64,000 bases of DNA from Comamonadaceae bacterium PBBC2 (GTDB lineage Bacteria; Pseudomonadota; Gammaproteobacteria; Burkholderiales; Burkholderiaceae_C). A program made the translations under genes and the position numbers. Of the stretch, positions 28,437 through 37,544 are shown piece by piece; the stretch's first letter is position 1; the number at the start of each line of letters is the position of its first letter. The notes below the pieces were generated by a model, which had not been told where the DNA came from, ran no database searches, and was given only the letters and a program-made list of their open reading frames with translations. Location of the stretch: the NCBI GenBank assembly GCA_002255935.1, contig NKIO01000005.1:1-64000 (forward strand). Reading direction: 5' to 3'.

Positions 28437-28718
28437 GTGTCTTCTCCGTGTGCGTGCAAGGCCCCTGTGGCCATGCATGGATCACGCACCTTAGGCCACT
28501 TGCGCCCGTCATTCGGTGCGCACGCTCACACACAGCATCACAAAAATCAAACCGCTCAACATGCGCTTCAAAGCCATTTGCACAGATGCATGGTTTTTGT
28601 GCGGTGGAGAACAGACCCAAGCCTTTTCGATTTTTAAAGTAGCGCCACGGTGCTTGGAAATTTGTTCAGGACCGGCGTGAACCCTCACGTTTCATCACTT
28701 TTGATTTGGAGTTCCATC
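28437..28718. other. Divergent intergenic region between tadE and flp
   Basis: This 282-bp stretch separates tadE (minus) from flp (plus) and must contain both promoters. I see no gene and no clear -35/-10 or -24/-12 match. The leftmost part (CTTCTCC at 28441) is the tadE ribosome binding site; TTTGGAG at 28706 belongs to flp. Confidence 0.6.
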
Positions 28719-28907
28719 ATGAAAAACCTGACAACCGCTGTAACGCAATTTTTGAACGATGAGTCTGGCGCTACCGCCATCGAGTACGGCCTGATCGCTG
28801 GCTTGATCTCTGTGGTGATTGCCGCATCGGTGACCACCATCGGTACCGATCTGAAAACCATCTTCGCTTCGATCGCCACCAAGCTGACCGCTGCGGCCAC
28901 ACCTTGA
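28719..28907 (+). CDS. flp: Flp/Fap-type major pilin
   Basis: This 62-residue prepilin has a short leader (MKNLTTAVTQFLNDESG) and the Flp motif ATAIEYGLIAGLISVVIAA. Cleavage by the prepilin peptidase would follow the Gly before ATAIEYG. The ATG at 28719 follows TTTGGAG. It is the first gene of the plus-strand tad operon and encodes the fibre subunit for surface adhesion and biofilm. Confidence 0.95.
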   Translation: MKNLTTAVTQFLNDESGATAIEYGLIAGLISVVIAASVTTIGTDLKTIFASIATKLTAAATP

Positions 28908-28935
28908 TGCGTGTGTGAAACACCAGGAGCGCAAC

Positions 28936-29472
28936 ATGCCCACCTTCAATACACAGACACAAGGCCTATGGGTATTGGGCTTGGTTTTGCTGATCGCCAT
29001 GTGGAAAGACATGACGCAACGCAAGATCCCCAATGCTTTGCTGGTCGTGGCCAGCGCTTTTGCATTGCTCTGGTCAACGACCGCAGGCGGTGTGGGTCTG
29101 GCGTCTGCCTTGGTGGGGGGTGTGGTCGCGCTGTTGGTGTTTGTGGTGTTTTACGCCATCGGGGCCATGGGCGCCGGTGACGTCAAGCTCATGGCCACCG
29201 TGGGCTTGTTCCTGGGGCGCGCCGATGTGATGGGCCTGTGCATCACCGTGCTGATCGCCGGTGGGGTGCAGTCACTCATCTGGGCCTTGTGGAAGGCGCG
29301 CCTCCAGGAAGTCTTGCGCAGCACTTGGCAGACCTTGTGCAACGGCATGTTTTCGCTGGCCTGGGGCGATGTGCCCCTGCGCCTGGACAAGTCCACCGTG
29401 CATGGCTCCATGCCTTATGCCTTGGCCATCGGTGCGGGGACCTTCGCTTACCTGCATGGGCCAACTTGGTAA
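28936..29472 (+). CDS. tadV: Prepilin peptidase TadV/CpaA type
   Basis: This 178-residue multi-spanning aspartic protease has the two catalytic Asp contexts: WKDMTQRKIPNALL (about residue 25) and the GAGDVKLM motif (about 80). The small size without the N-methylation domain fits TadV/CpaA. The ATG at 28936 follows CAGGAG; an upstream in-frame GTG at 28915 has no such leader. It would process Flp and TadE. Confidence 0.9.
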   Translation: MPTFNTQTQGLWVLGLVLLIAMWKDMTQRKIPNALLVVASAFALLWSTTAGGVGLASALVGGVVALLVFVVFYAIGAMGAGDVKLMATVGLFLGRADVMGLCITVLIAGGVQSLIWALWKARLQEVLRSTWQTLCNGMFSLAWGDVPLRLDKSTVHGSMPYALAIGAGTFAYLHGPTW

Positions 29473-29492
29473 CGCCCTCAAGAAAGAAAAAA

Positions 29493-30359
29493 ATGAGAAA
29501 CATACGCGTCGTGGTGATGCTGCTGCTGGCCGTGGGCCTGGGCATTGCAGCCGTGGTCATGGCCGCCCTCTGGCTCAACAGCAAATCCTCCGTGCTGACC
29601 AGCCATGTGGTGGTGAGCACCGAAGACCTGCAAATCGGAACCCGCTTGCAGGCCAACATGGTGGAGCTGGTCGATTGGCCCAGCACCAGCCTGATCAAAA
29701 ACCCCATGACCTCGGTCGACCAAGCGGTGGACCGTGTGGTGACCATGCCGGTGTTCAAGGGTGAACCGATTCTGACATCCAAGTTGGCAGCCAAAGGCGA
29801 AACCGGCGGATTGTCAGCGGTGCTGCAAGACGGACGCAGGGCTGTCACGGTCAAGGTCAACGAGATCGTCGGTGTCGCAGGTTTTGCCTTGCCGGGCACC
29901 TTTGTCGATGTGATGGTCAATGCCGTGGACGAGAAGAACAGTCAGGTCTCCAAGATCGTGATCGAGCGGATCAAAGTCTTGGCGGTGGCTCAGGATGTCT
30001 CCAATCTGGAGACCAAGCCCAAGGTGGTCAATGCCGTGACGCTGGAAGTCACACCCGCCCAGGCCGAGAAGATTGATCTGGCGCGAAGCATCGGTTCTTT
30101 GTCGCTGGTCTTGCGCAGCCAGGTGGACATGAAAAGTGTCTCGACCGGTGGGGCTCGCAAGAACGATTTGCTCGAGACCGCAGAAAGCACGCTGGGCAAT
30201 TTGTCCAATGCGTTGGGCAGTGTGTTCACAGGCGTCAAGCCCCCAGCGGCCAAGCCACCCACAGCCGCTGTGCGTGCCGCCATGGTCCCTCCTCACAACA
30301 CCGCACCAGCGCCCGAGACCACCGAAGTCATTCGCGGCCTGAACAAAACAACGGAGTAA
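29493..30359 (+). CDS. cpaB: Flp pilus assembly protein CpaB/RcpC
   Basis: This 288-residue protein has an N-terminal membrane anchor (VVVMLLLAVGLGIAAVVMAALWL), a SAF-like domain with HVVVSTEDLQIGTRL, and the RcpC-type domain RAVTVKVNEIVGVAGFALPGTFVDVM. The Pro/Ala-rich C-terminus could span the periplasm. It is followed by the secretin 3 bp after its stop and probably positions or stabilises it. Confidence 0.9.
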   Translation: MRNIRVVVMLLLAVGLGIAAVVMAALWLNSKSSVLTSHVVVSTEDLQIGTRLQANMVELVDWPSTSLIKNPMTSVDQAVDRVVTMPVFKGEPILTSKLAAKGETGGLSAVLQDGRRAVTVKVNEIVGVAGFALPGTFVDVMVNAVDEKNSQVSKIVIERIKVLAVAQDVSNLETKPKVVNAVTLEVTPAQAEKIDLARSIGSLSLVLRSQVDMKSVSTGGARKNDLLETAESTLGNLSNALGSVFTGVKPPAAKPPTAAVRAAMVPPHNTAPAPETTEVIRGLNKTTE

Positions 30360-30362
30360 GGC

Positions 30363-31745
30363 ATGAAGACCCCCGAACAAAAAAACAATCGCCGCTGGTT
30401 GCCGTCATGGCCTGTGGCCTTGGCATGCGCCATCACCTGTTGGGCTCCAGGGGCGCAGGCCGCTGAACCGGCCGAAACGCCTAAGGCCAGAGCCACCAAA
30501 GTGGCCTCCGCCTTGCCCCCCACACAAGGGCCGGTGCGCGTCGAAGCGCCCGTGCGCTTGACCGCGGGCAAGTCCTTGGTGATGAGCTTGCCCGACAAGG
30601 CGGTGCGCATCTCGATCGCCAACCCGGATGTGGCCGATGTGATGCTGCTCAACCCCAAAGAGGTGTACTTGCTGGGCAAAAAATCGGGCTCGACCAATTT
30701 GTTTGTCTGGTCGGTGGGCGGTGCCACCAGCTTGCGCGATGTGACGGTGCATGTGGACACCGAGGCCTTGCAAAGCCGGCTGCGCGAATGGGTGCCCACG
30801 GCCGATGGCGTGCAAGTGGACTCGGTGGCCGACACCTTGGTGGTGCGCGGCCGCGTGGCCGATGCCATGAAGGCCCAACGCATCATGGGCTTGGCCGAGG
30901 CGTTTTCTGGCGGCAAGAAAGCCGTCAACATGCTGCGTGTCGAAGGCGGCCAGCAGGTCATGCTCGAGGTCAAGGTGGCCGAGGTCTCCAAAACCCTGCT
31001 CGACGAGTTGGGTGTGGACCTGAACCTGACGCGCAACATCGGTGGCGCTTCGGTGAATTTGCTCTCGCAGTTGTTGACCAATGGCTCGACCTCGATCACC
31101 AGCACCCGCACGGGCAACAACATCGCCTTGACGGCCGAGATGAAAAAAGGCCTGGTCAAAGTGCTGGCCGAACCGACCATCACCGCCGTCAACGGACAAG
31201 AGGGTTCGTTCTTGGCCGGTGGCCGCATCTACATTCCGGTGCCGCAGTCGAACGGTTTGGGCGGCACGTCCATCACCCTCGAAGAAAAAGAGTTTGGCGT
31301 GGGCCTGAAGTTTTTGCCCACGGTGCTGGAAGACGGCCTGATCAATTTGCGCGTGACGCCCGAGGTGTCGGAGTTGTCGCAGTACGGCACCACGGTGCAA
31401 AGCTTGGGCGGGCAAACCAGCTTGTTGCCATCGATCACCACGCGCCGCGCCTCGACCACGGTGCAGCTGCGCGACGGCGAGAGCTTTGCCATTGGCGGGC
31501 TGATCAAAAGCAATGTGACCGAGTCCATCAAGGCCTTGCCGCTCTTGGGCGAGTTGCCGGTGTTGGGTGCTTTGTTTCGCAGCACGGCTTTCCAAAAAGA
31601 GCAGTCCGAGTTGCTGTTTGTGGTGACGCCGCGTTTGGTCAAGCCCACCCTGGCCAGGCCCGCCTTGCCCACCGACAACTTCAGGCAGCCCACACGCACC
31701 GAGTTGTTCATGGACGGGCAACTCGAAGGCAAGGACAAACCATGA
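30363..31745 (+). CDS. cpaC: Tad secretin CpaC/RcpA
   Basis: This 460-residue outer-membrane secretin has a signal peptide (about residues 12-36: WLPSWPVALACAITCW to AQA), an N-terminal CpaC domain (LVMSLPDKAVRISIANPDVADVMLL), a BON-like segment, and the C-terminal secretin domain from EVKVAEVSKTLLDELGVDL with ALPLLGELPVLGALFRSTAF and QSELLFVVTPRLV. The oligomeric ring is the pilus exit pore. A GC-rich, strongly biased gene like its neighbours. Confidence 0.93.
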   Translation: MKTPEQKNNRRWLPSWPVALACAITCWAPGAQAAEPAETPKARATKVASALPPTQGPVRVEAPVRLTAGKSLVMSLPDKAVRISIANPDVADVMLLNPKEVYLLGKKSGSTNLFVWSVGGATSLRDVTVHVDTEALQSRLREWVPTADGVQVDSVADTLVVRGRVADAMKAQRIMGLAEAFSGGKKAVNMLRVEGGQQVMLEVKVAEVSKTLLDELGVDLNLTRNIGGASVNLLSQLLTNGSTSITSTRTGNNIALTAEMKKGLVKVLAEPTITAVNGQEGSFLAGGRIYIPVPQSNGLGGTSITLEEKEFGVGLKFLPTVLEDGLINLRVTPEVSELSQYGTTVQSLGGQTSLLPSITTRRASTTVQLRDGESFAIGGLIKSNVTESIKALPLLGELPVLGALFRSTAFQKEQSELLFVVTPRLVKPTLARPALPTDNFRQPTRTELFMDGQLEGKDKP

Positions 31746-31771
31746 CAAACCCATCACCACAGGAGAACCCC

Positions 31772-32101
31772 ATGCGCACATGGACACCCCGACTCATGAG
31801 GCTGCTTGGCAAAGGCGCTGCGCTGTGCGCTGTGCTGGCGCTCAGCGCCTGCGCTTCATCGATCTGGACGCCGCAGGCCTCGTTTGGCGAGGCGGTGCGT
31901 CAGGCCCAACAAATCCAGGTGCTGGACCCCGCAGCGCCCAAAGCACCGGTGGCCGAGGTGGGCACCGACGGCGTCATCGCCAAATCGGCGGTGGACCGTT
32001 ACCAAAAATCGTTTGAAATCTTGCCCCTGCCCGTCAACGTGCTGAATATCGGTGTGGGCACTGGCACAGCGGCTGGCGCCGGTGCCATGGGTGTGCGTTG
32101 A
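31772..32101 (+). CDS. Small outer-membrane lipoprotein of the tad locus
   Basis: This 109-residue protein has a lipoprotein signal with lipobox LSAC (LLGKGAALCAVLALSACASS), the Cys near residue 22. The mature part is short, with KSAVDRYQKSFEILPLPVNVL and a Gly/Ala-rich end. CAGGAGAACCCC precedes the ATG at 31772; a longer frame would start at 31742, overlapping cpaC. It occupies the position of RcpB/CpaD and may act as a secretin pilotin. That role is inferred from position. Confidence 0.7.
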   Translation: MRTWTPRLMRLLGKGAALCAVLALSACASSIWTPQASFGEAVRQAQQIQVLDPAAPKAPVAEVGTDGVIAKSAVDRYQKSFEILPLPVNVLNIGVGTGTAAGAGAMGVR

Positions 32102-32109
32102 GGAATGCC

Positions 32110-33291
32110 ATGAATGCCGATCTGATTTTGTTCAACGCCACGCTGGCCAAAGCCGTGGCGGGCAGTTTGTCGGCTGCTGGCCTCACGGTGCAGACCCAGA
32201 GCCTGCGCCAACCGGCGCATGCGCTGGACTTGGCGGCATTGACGGGCGATGCGCTGATCGTGGAGAGCTCGCAGTTCCATGAGGCGGCGGACCTGCAAGC
32301 GATCGAGGCGCTGACCTTTGCCAAGCCGCAGCTGTATGTGATTTTGATGACCGACAACACCGACAAGGCTTTGCTCTTCAACGCCATGCGCGCTGGGGTG
32401 CGCGAGGTGCTGAACCTGCCGGTGCCCGAGGGTGCGCTGGACGAAGCCTTCAAGCGCTGCGCATCGCACCAGATCAAGACCCAGGCGCAGGCCGTGAGCG
32501 CAGGCCCCAAGGGCAAGGTGGCGGCCTTTGTGTCGTGCAAGGGCGGCAGTGGCGCCAGTTTTGTGGCCACCAATTTGGCCTACTTGATGGCCACGGAGTT
32601 TGGCAAAAGCTGTGCCTTTCTGGATTTGGATTTGCAGTACGGCGATGCCTCCTTTTACTTAGGGGGCGCTGCTGTCAAAAACAACATCAGCGATTTGACG
32701 CAGCAAATCGATCGGCTCGATGGGCAGCTGTTGCTCAGCTGCATGCACCAGGTGGCGCCTGGCTTGGTGCTGTTGGCCGCGCCCCACGACATCGAGACCG
32801 CTTTGTCGGTCACGGCCAAGCAGCTGGAAAAGGTGTTGCTCTTGGCGCGTCAGCGGCACGAGGTGGTTTTGCTGGACGTCCACCGCGCCATGGATGGCTT
32901 GGCCATCCAGTCGCTGGACATGGCCGATGTGGTGTATTTGGTGATGGACAACACCATGCCCTCGGTGCGCGATGCCAAGCGCTTGGTCAAGCTGTTTCGC
33001 ACGCTAGCCTACAACGATGACAAATTGCGCTTGCTGGTCAACCGCTACGACAACCGTGGCTTTGTGGACGTCAAGAGCATCGAAGAAGCGGTCGGTTTGC
33101 CGGTGACGCAAACCTTGCCGCCGCAGTTCGAGGTGGTGACCGAGTCGATCAGCTTGGGGCAACCCTTGGTCAAGACCCATCCGAAAAATCCGGTGGTCGA
33201 TGCTTTGCGTTTGGTGGGGGCCAACTTCTTGGAAACCGCACCGCCCAAGAGCAAGACTTGGCTCTCGCGTTGGGTGGGTGCCCATGCTTGA
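32110..33291 (+). CDS. cpaE: Pilus assembly ATPase-like protein CpaE/TadZ
   Basis: This 393-residue protein has an N-terminal receiver-like domain (YVILMTDNTDKALLFNAMRAGVREVL) and a C-terminal MinD/ParA-like domain. Its P-loop is atypical: VSCKGGSGASFVATNLA instead of KGGVGKT, as in other TadZ proteins. Walker A' is seen as CAFLDLDLQYGD and a switch as HEVVLLDVHRAM. TadZ localises the Tad machine to a pole or site. The ATG at 32110 follows GAGG. Confidence 0.88.
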   Translation: MNADLILFNATLAKAVAGSLSAAGLTVQTQSLRQPAHALDLAALTGDALIVESSQFHEAADLQAIEALTFAKPQLYVILMTDNTDKALLFNAMRAGVREVLNLPVPEGALDEAFKRCASHQIKTQAQAVSAGPKGKVAAFVSCKGGSGASFVATNLAYLMATEFGKSCAFLDLDLQYGDASFYLGGAAVKNNISDLTQQIDRLDGQLLLSCMHQVAPGLVLLAAPHDIETALSVTAKQLEKVLLLARQRHEVVLLDVHRAMDGLAIQSLDMADVVYLVMDNTMPSVRDAKRLVKLFRTLAYNDDKLRLLVNRYDNRGFVDVKSIEEAVGLPVTQTLPPQFEVVTESISLGQPLVKTHPKNPVVDALRLVGANFLETAPPKSKTWLSRWVGAHA

Positions 33292-34681
33292 TGCGTCTGC
33301 GCTCCACCACACCGAGGCGCCTGAGCCATCGCCGGGCATTCGCCACCACTTTGAAACCCGCATGGCCGATGCAGGCGCGCCCCATTTGGGCAGCAGCAAG
33401 CTGAGCCATTTGCGCTTTGACCAGATCAAGTCGCACATTCACCGGCAGATCCTCGAAGAGATGGATTTGCGCCGACTGGAAAAGCTCTCCCCTGAGCGCT
33501 TGCGCACCGAACTGCAAAGCCTGACCGAAAACCTGATCGTTCAAAACCACTTTGCTTTGAACGAAACCGAGCGCAAGCAAATCGGCCAAGGCATTCAGGA
33601 CGAGATGCTGGGCTTGGGGCCCATCGAGGCCTTGCTGAGCGACGAGACGGTCTCGGACATCTTGGTCAACGGGCCCTACAAGGTCTTTGTGGAGCGGCGC
33701 GGCAAGATCGAATTGACGGCCATCCGTTTTGAAAACGATGCCCACTTGCTGCGCGTGATCGACCGCATCGTCTCGCGCATCGGGCGGCGCATCGACGAGA
33801 TGAGCCCGATGGTCGATGCGCGCCTGGCCGATGGCTCGCGGGTCAACGCGGTCATTCCGCCCTTGGCCATCGATGGGCCGCTGCTGTCGATCCGACGCTT
33901 TGCGGTGGTGCCTTACACCATGAAGGATTTGCTGGCCTTTGACACCTTGACGCCCGACATGGTCAGCCTGATCGAAGGCGTGATCAAAGCCAAGCTCAAT
34001 GTTTTGATTTCGGGCGGCACGGGCAGCGGCAAGACGACCTTGCTGAATGTGATCTCGGCCAGCATCCCACCCAACGAGCGGATCGTGACGATCGAAGACG
34101 CCGCCGAGCTGCAGTTGCAGCAACCCCATGTGGTGCGCATGGAAACCCGGCCACCGAACATGGAGGGCACGGGCGAAGTGTCGCAACGCGCCTTGCTGCG
34201 CAACAGCTTGCGCATGCGACCCGATCGCATCATCTTGGGCGAGGTGCGTGGCGTGGAGGTGATGGACATGCTGCAGGCCATGAACACCGGGCATGAAGGC
34301 TCGATGAGCACCATCCATGCCAACACGCCGCGCCATGCCATGACGCGGCTGGAGCACATGCTGGGCATGGCCGGCATGCAATCCGATGTGCGCAGCATGC
34401 GCCAGCAAATCGCAGCGGCCTTGACGGTGGTGATCCAGGTCTCGCGCCTGTCGGACGGCAAGCGAAAAATCACCAGCATCCAAGAGATCACCGGCATGGA
34501 GGGCGACGTCATCACCATGCAGGAGATTTTCAAATTCGAACAAACCGGTTTGTCAGAGGCGTCCGAGGTGCAGGGCAAATTTTTGGCCACGGGCATTCGG
34601 CCGCGCTTTGTGCAGCGCTTGCACACACGGGGCATTGAACTGAACCCGGCCATGTTCATGTTGGAAGGAGGTCCGCCATGA
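33284..34681 (+). CDS. cpaF: Tad pilus motor ATPase CpaF/TadA
   Basis: This 465-residue type IV secretion ATPase of the VirB11/CpaF family has NDILVNGP-like SDILVNGPYKVFVERRGK (about residue 124), P-loop ISGGTGSGKTTLLN (about 241), the His and Walker B boxes (RPDRIILGEVRG) and HEGSMSTIHANTPRHAM. It starts at 33284, overlapping cpaE by 8 bp; an upstream frame has no sensible N-terminus. It powers Flp pilin polymerisation at the inner membrane. Confidence 0.95.
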   Translation: MLDASALHHTEAPEPSPGIRHHFETRMADAGAPHLGSSKLSHLRFDQIKSHIHRQILEEMDLRRLEKLSPERLRTELQSLTENLIVQNHFALNETERKQIGQGIQDEMLGLGPIEALLSDETVSDILVNGPYKVFVERRGKIELTAIRFENDAHLLRVIDRIVSRIGRRIDEMSPMVDARLADGSRVNAVIPPLAIDGPLLSIRRFAVVPYTMKDLLAFDTLTPDMVSLIEGVIKAKLNVLISGGTGSGKTTLLNVISASIPPNERIVTIEDAAELQLQQPHVVRMETRPPNMEGTGEVSQRALLRNSLRMRPDRIILGEVRGVEVMDMLQAMNTGHEGSMSTIHANTPRHAMTRLEHMLGMAGMQSDVRSMRQQIAAALTVVIQVSRLSDGKRKITSIQEITGMEGDVITMQEIFKFEQTGLSEASEVQGKFLATGIRPRFVQRLHTRGIELNPAMFMLEGGPP

Positions 34682-35655
34682 GCGGTGTTTGGTATTGGAT
34701 GACGTTGTGCATCGCCGGTCTGGCCACGGCTTTGCTGGTGGTGGGCTTGTGGATGACCTGGGAGCACACCATGGGCCCCGGGCACAAGCGCTGGCAGGCG
34801 CGTTGGCGTGTGGTCGCGCAAGAGGATGGGTCTGAAGCAGCGGTGCGCCTGACCCAAAAGCGCCAGCTCAGCGAGAACGTGGCGCTGCAGGCCTGGCTGC
34901 AAAAAATGCCGGTCATGAAATCGTTTGACCGCTTGCTGGTGCAGGCGGGCTTGCCCATCAGCTTGGCCCAGGCCTTTGGCATGGGGGTGTTCTTGACGGT
35001 GGCGGGCACCGCGGTGGTCTTTTTTGCCGGTGCGCCGATGGCGCTGGCGGTGTTCGCCATGCCCTTGCTTTGGGGTGTGGCGGGTTGGTATGTGCTGTAC
35101 CGCAAGCGGCGTCGCTTGATGCAGATTGACCGGCAACTGCCCGATGCGCTCGACATGATGGCCCGGGCCTTGCAGGTGGGTCACGCCTTGAGCGGGGCCT
35201 TGCTGATCGCGGCCAAGGAGTCGCGCCAGCCGATCGCCAGTGAGTTGCAAACCGTGTTCGACGAAGTGAACTTTGGCATCTCACTGCAAGTGGCGCTGCC
35301 GCACTTGGCCGAACGGATTGCCAGCGACAACGTGCGCTACTTTGTGGTGGCGGCGCTGGTGCAAAGCGAGACGGGCGGCAACTTGGCCGACATCTTGCGC
35401 AGCACCGCCTTTTTGATTCGCGAGCGGCACAAGCTGACCGCGACGGTGAAGGTCTTGTCGGCCGAAGGGCGGCTGTCGGCTTGGATTTTGTCGGCCTTGC
35501 CTTTTGCGATCGCGGCCTTGCTCAGCTGGGTCAACCCCGAATTCATCTCCAAACTCTGGACCGATCCACTGGGCCTGAAACTCTTGATCGGCTCCTTGGT
35601 CTTGGCCTTGGTGGGCATCGTTTGGATGCAGCGCTTGGTCAGTGTCCGCATTTGA
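34678..35655 (+). CDS. tadB: Tad inner-membrane platform protein TadB
   Basis: This 325-residue protein has an N-terminal helix and a type II secretion F-like domain (RQLPDALDMMARALQVGHALSGALL then FDEVNFGISLQVALPHLAER) plus C-terminal membrane helices. It overlaps cpaF by 4 bp. With TadC it forms the platform on which CpaF acts. Confidence 0.92.
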   Translation: MSGVWYWMTLCIAGLATALLVVGLWMTWEHTMGPGHKRWQARWRVVAQEDGSEAAVRLTQKRQLSENVALQAWLQKMPVMKSFDRLLVQAGLPISLAQAFGMGVFLTVAGTAVVFFAGAPMALAVFAMPLLWGVAGWYVLYRKRRRLMQIDRQLPDALDMMARALQVGHALSGALLIAAKESRQPIASELQTVFDEVNFGISLQVALPHLAERIASDNVRYFVVAALVQSETGGNLADILRSTAFLIRERHKLTATVKVLSAEGRLSAWILSALPFAIAALLSWVNPEFISKLWTDPLGLKLLIGSLVLALVGIVWMQRLVSVRI

Positions 35656-35664
35656 AAGCACAAC

Positions 35665-36627
35665 ATGTCTTGGATGCTCCTCTCGATTTACGCGCTGGTG
35701 TTCGCTTTGGTGTGCGGGCTCAGTTATGGGGCCATGGCGGTCCTGATGCCCAACGCCATGACCCAGCGCATGGACAGCATGAAAGCAGATGTTGCGGGCA
35801 AGTCGGCGCCAGCGTCTTCGGCCTGGTGGGGCAAGTGGTGGCGGCAGACCCAGCAGATGTTGGAGTGGCTCAGCCCTTTGTCCTCGAGCAGCGAACCGGA
35901 AGATCCGGCGCAGACCTTTCGCTTGCGCCTGCGGTTTTACAACGCAGGCCTGCATTCGCGTTTGGCCCCCATGGTCTATCTGGCCAGCAAAACGGCCCTG
36001 ACGTTTGCCCTGCCCGGGGTGGCCATGCTGGTGCTGTGGCAGATCAAGGTCAATTTCGCGCAATCGGTGGACATGGCCATCTTGCTGTCGTGCGCCGTGC
36101 TCGGTTACTACCTGCCCAACGCCGTGCTGGCCCACTGGGTGCAGAAATACCAGCAGGCCTTGTTCAATTCATTTCCAGATGCACTCGATCTGATGCGCGT
36201 GTGCGTGCAGGCCGGTTTGGGGCTGGATGCCGCCATCGACCGGGTGGGGCGCGAAATGAAACTGAGCAGCCCGGAGTTGTCTTTTGAGTTTGAGTTGACC
36301 GGTCTGGAATTGCGCGCCGGTGCAAGCCGGGCCGATGCCTTGCGGCATTTGTCCTCGCGCATCGGGCTGGAAGACTTGGACGCGCTGGTGGTGATGCTGA
36401 TCCAAGCCGATCTGCTGGGCACCAGTGTCAACGAGTCACTGCAGGTGCACTCGCAAGCCCTGCGCACCAAGCGCCGCCTGCAGGCCGAAGAAGCCGCCGC
36501 CAAGCTGCCCGTGAAGCTGCTGATCCCCTTGGTGTTTTGTGTGTTCCCGGCGCTGCTGACGGTGCTCTTGGGGCCCGCAGTGATCAGCATCCACGAGATC
36601 TTGGCGCCCACGGCGCAGGCCAATTGA
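35665..36627 (+). CDS. tadC: Tad inner-membrane platform protein TadC
   Basis: This 320-residue protein is the second type II secretion F-domain component (FPDALDLMRVCVQAGLGLDAAIDRVGREM, then RADALRHLSSRIGLEDLDALVVMLIQ). Membrane segments lie near residues 5-25, 110-160 and 285-310. It is the last gene of the plus-strand tad operon; no tadD-like TPR gene follows. Confidence 0.92.
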   Translation: MSWMLLSIYALVFALVCGLSYGAMAVLMPNAMTQRMDSMKADVAGKSAPASSAWWGKWWRQTQQMLEWLSPLSSSSEPEDPAQTFRLRLRFYNAGLHSRLAPMVYLASKTALTFALPGVAMLVLWQIKVNFAQSVDMAILLSCAVLGYYLPNAVLAHWVQKYQQALFNSFPDALDLMRVCVQAGLGLDAAIDRVGREMKLSSPELSFEFELTGLELRAGASRADALRHLSSRIGLEDLDALVVMLIQADLLGTSVNESLQVHSQALRTKRRLQAEEAAAKLPVKLLIPLVFCVFPALLTVLLGPAVISIHEILAPTAQAN

Positions 36628-36636
36628 GGCAGGGCC

Positions 36637-37233
36637 TCAGGCCTGCACCACCGCCTGGTAAGCCTCGCGCGTTGCGGGGCTGACGCCGTCCAGCGCTTGC
36701 TCGTAACGGGTTTGGTGCTGCGCCAGCATGCGGGCCGAGGCGATGGTTTTGGATTTGCAAAACCAATGGCAGCTGTGCTGCATCAAGAACATCTCGGCCA
36801 TGATGCGAAAGGACCGCTCTTTGGCGCCCTGCGGCGTTTGCGCGATGGCCCGGTCGATGCCTTGGGCGTGCACTTCGAGCAAACGGCGCATGTCGAAGGT
36901 GGCTTTGGGCGAGAGCTGATCGATGTAGGGCAACGCGATCTTGAAGCCCCGGGCCGCGGGGGCGGCCAGCCGGCCGAAATCCTTGGCCAAGGCCTTGAAC
37001 TCCTCGGCCAGTTGCTGCTCGGCCATCTCTTGCAATTGCAAGATCTGTTGCTGCCGCTCGGGCTCGGCCTCGCCCAGCGCTCGCATGTAAGCGCTGGTCA
37101 ACTGCTCCATGTGTTTTTCAATTTGGTAGGGCCGCAGGTGCTCCGCCAGCAAAGCCGTGCGTTTGCGCTGCCCTTGCTTGTTCAGCCATTGCAGGGCCAC
37201 GCCGCATAAAAACAAAAAACTCAGAAGTTCCAT
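36637..37233 (-). CDS. Hypothetical membrane-anchored coiled-coil protein
   Basis: I do not recognise this 198-residue protein. An N-terminal hydrophobic segment (MELLSFLFLCGVALQWL) is followed by a highly charged helical stretch (about 20-85, rich in Glu, Gln and Arg) likely to form a coiled coil, and a helical C-terminal half with two cysteines (HSCHWFC). The start at 37233 is chosen; a TTG 15 bp upstream is possible. It is convergent with tadC (9-bp gap) and may be unrelated to the pilus. Confidence 0.6.
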   Translation of the reverse strand: MELLSFLFLCGVALQWLNKQGQRKRTALLAEHLRPYQIEKHMEQLTSAYMRALGEAEPERQQQILQLQEMAEQQLAEEFKALAKDFGRLAAPAARGFKIALPYIDQLSPKATFDMRRLLEVHAQGIDRAIAQTPQGAKERSFRIMAEMFLMQHSCHWFCKSKTIASARMLAQHQTRYEQALDGVSPATREAYQAVVQA

Positions 37234-37327
37234 ACCTGCCCGGTTCAAGGGCTACTGGGCCCGATGCCCCAAGTGTAAAGAAGCCAAGCCCTTCAATCCC
37301 CTCAGCTCCAGAAAGCCCAGTCTCCTT

Positions 37328-37353
37328 GTAGGAGCCCAACTGTATTGGGCGAT
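37328..37353 (+). repeat. REP-like palindrome, family B
   Basis: A 26-bp unit beginning GTAGGAGC and ending GGGCGAT with internal complementary arms (GCCCAA/TTGGGC). It pairs with the inverted copy at 37381. The 37234-37544 interval holds no gene other than these repeats and the phasin ribosome binding site. Confidence 0.75.
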
Positions 37354-37380
37354 TCTCAAACCCCCGCGGATGTTTGGCCC

Positions 37381-37406
37381 ATCGCCGAACAAAGTTCAGC
37401 TCCCAC
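37381..37406 (-). repeat. REP-like palindrome, family B, inverted copy
   Basis: Read on the minus strand it starts GTGGGAGCTGAAC and ends GTTCGGCGAT. With the copy at 37328 it makes a head-to-head pair spaced by 27 bp. Confidence 0.8.
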
Positions 37407-37544
37407 AAAGTCAGCTCACCCCTTCAACTCCTTTAATCCCCTGAAATTGGAGTGCCGCCTCTAAAGTTCGGGTAATCCCTTGCTTTGGCCCATGGCTGGT
37501 GTTCAAATTGCTGCACTGCAACAAACCTTTTCAAGGAGTCCCAC

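Noticed and set aside
28437-28718. Sigma-54 promoter for the flp operon
   Set aside because: I could not find a TGGCAC-N5-TTGCA match in either strand of the intergenic region.
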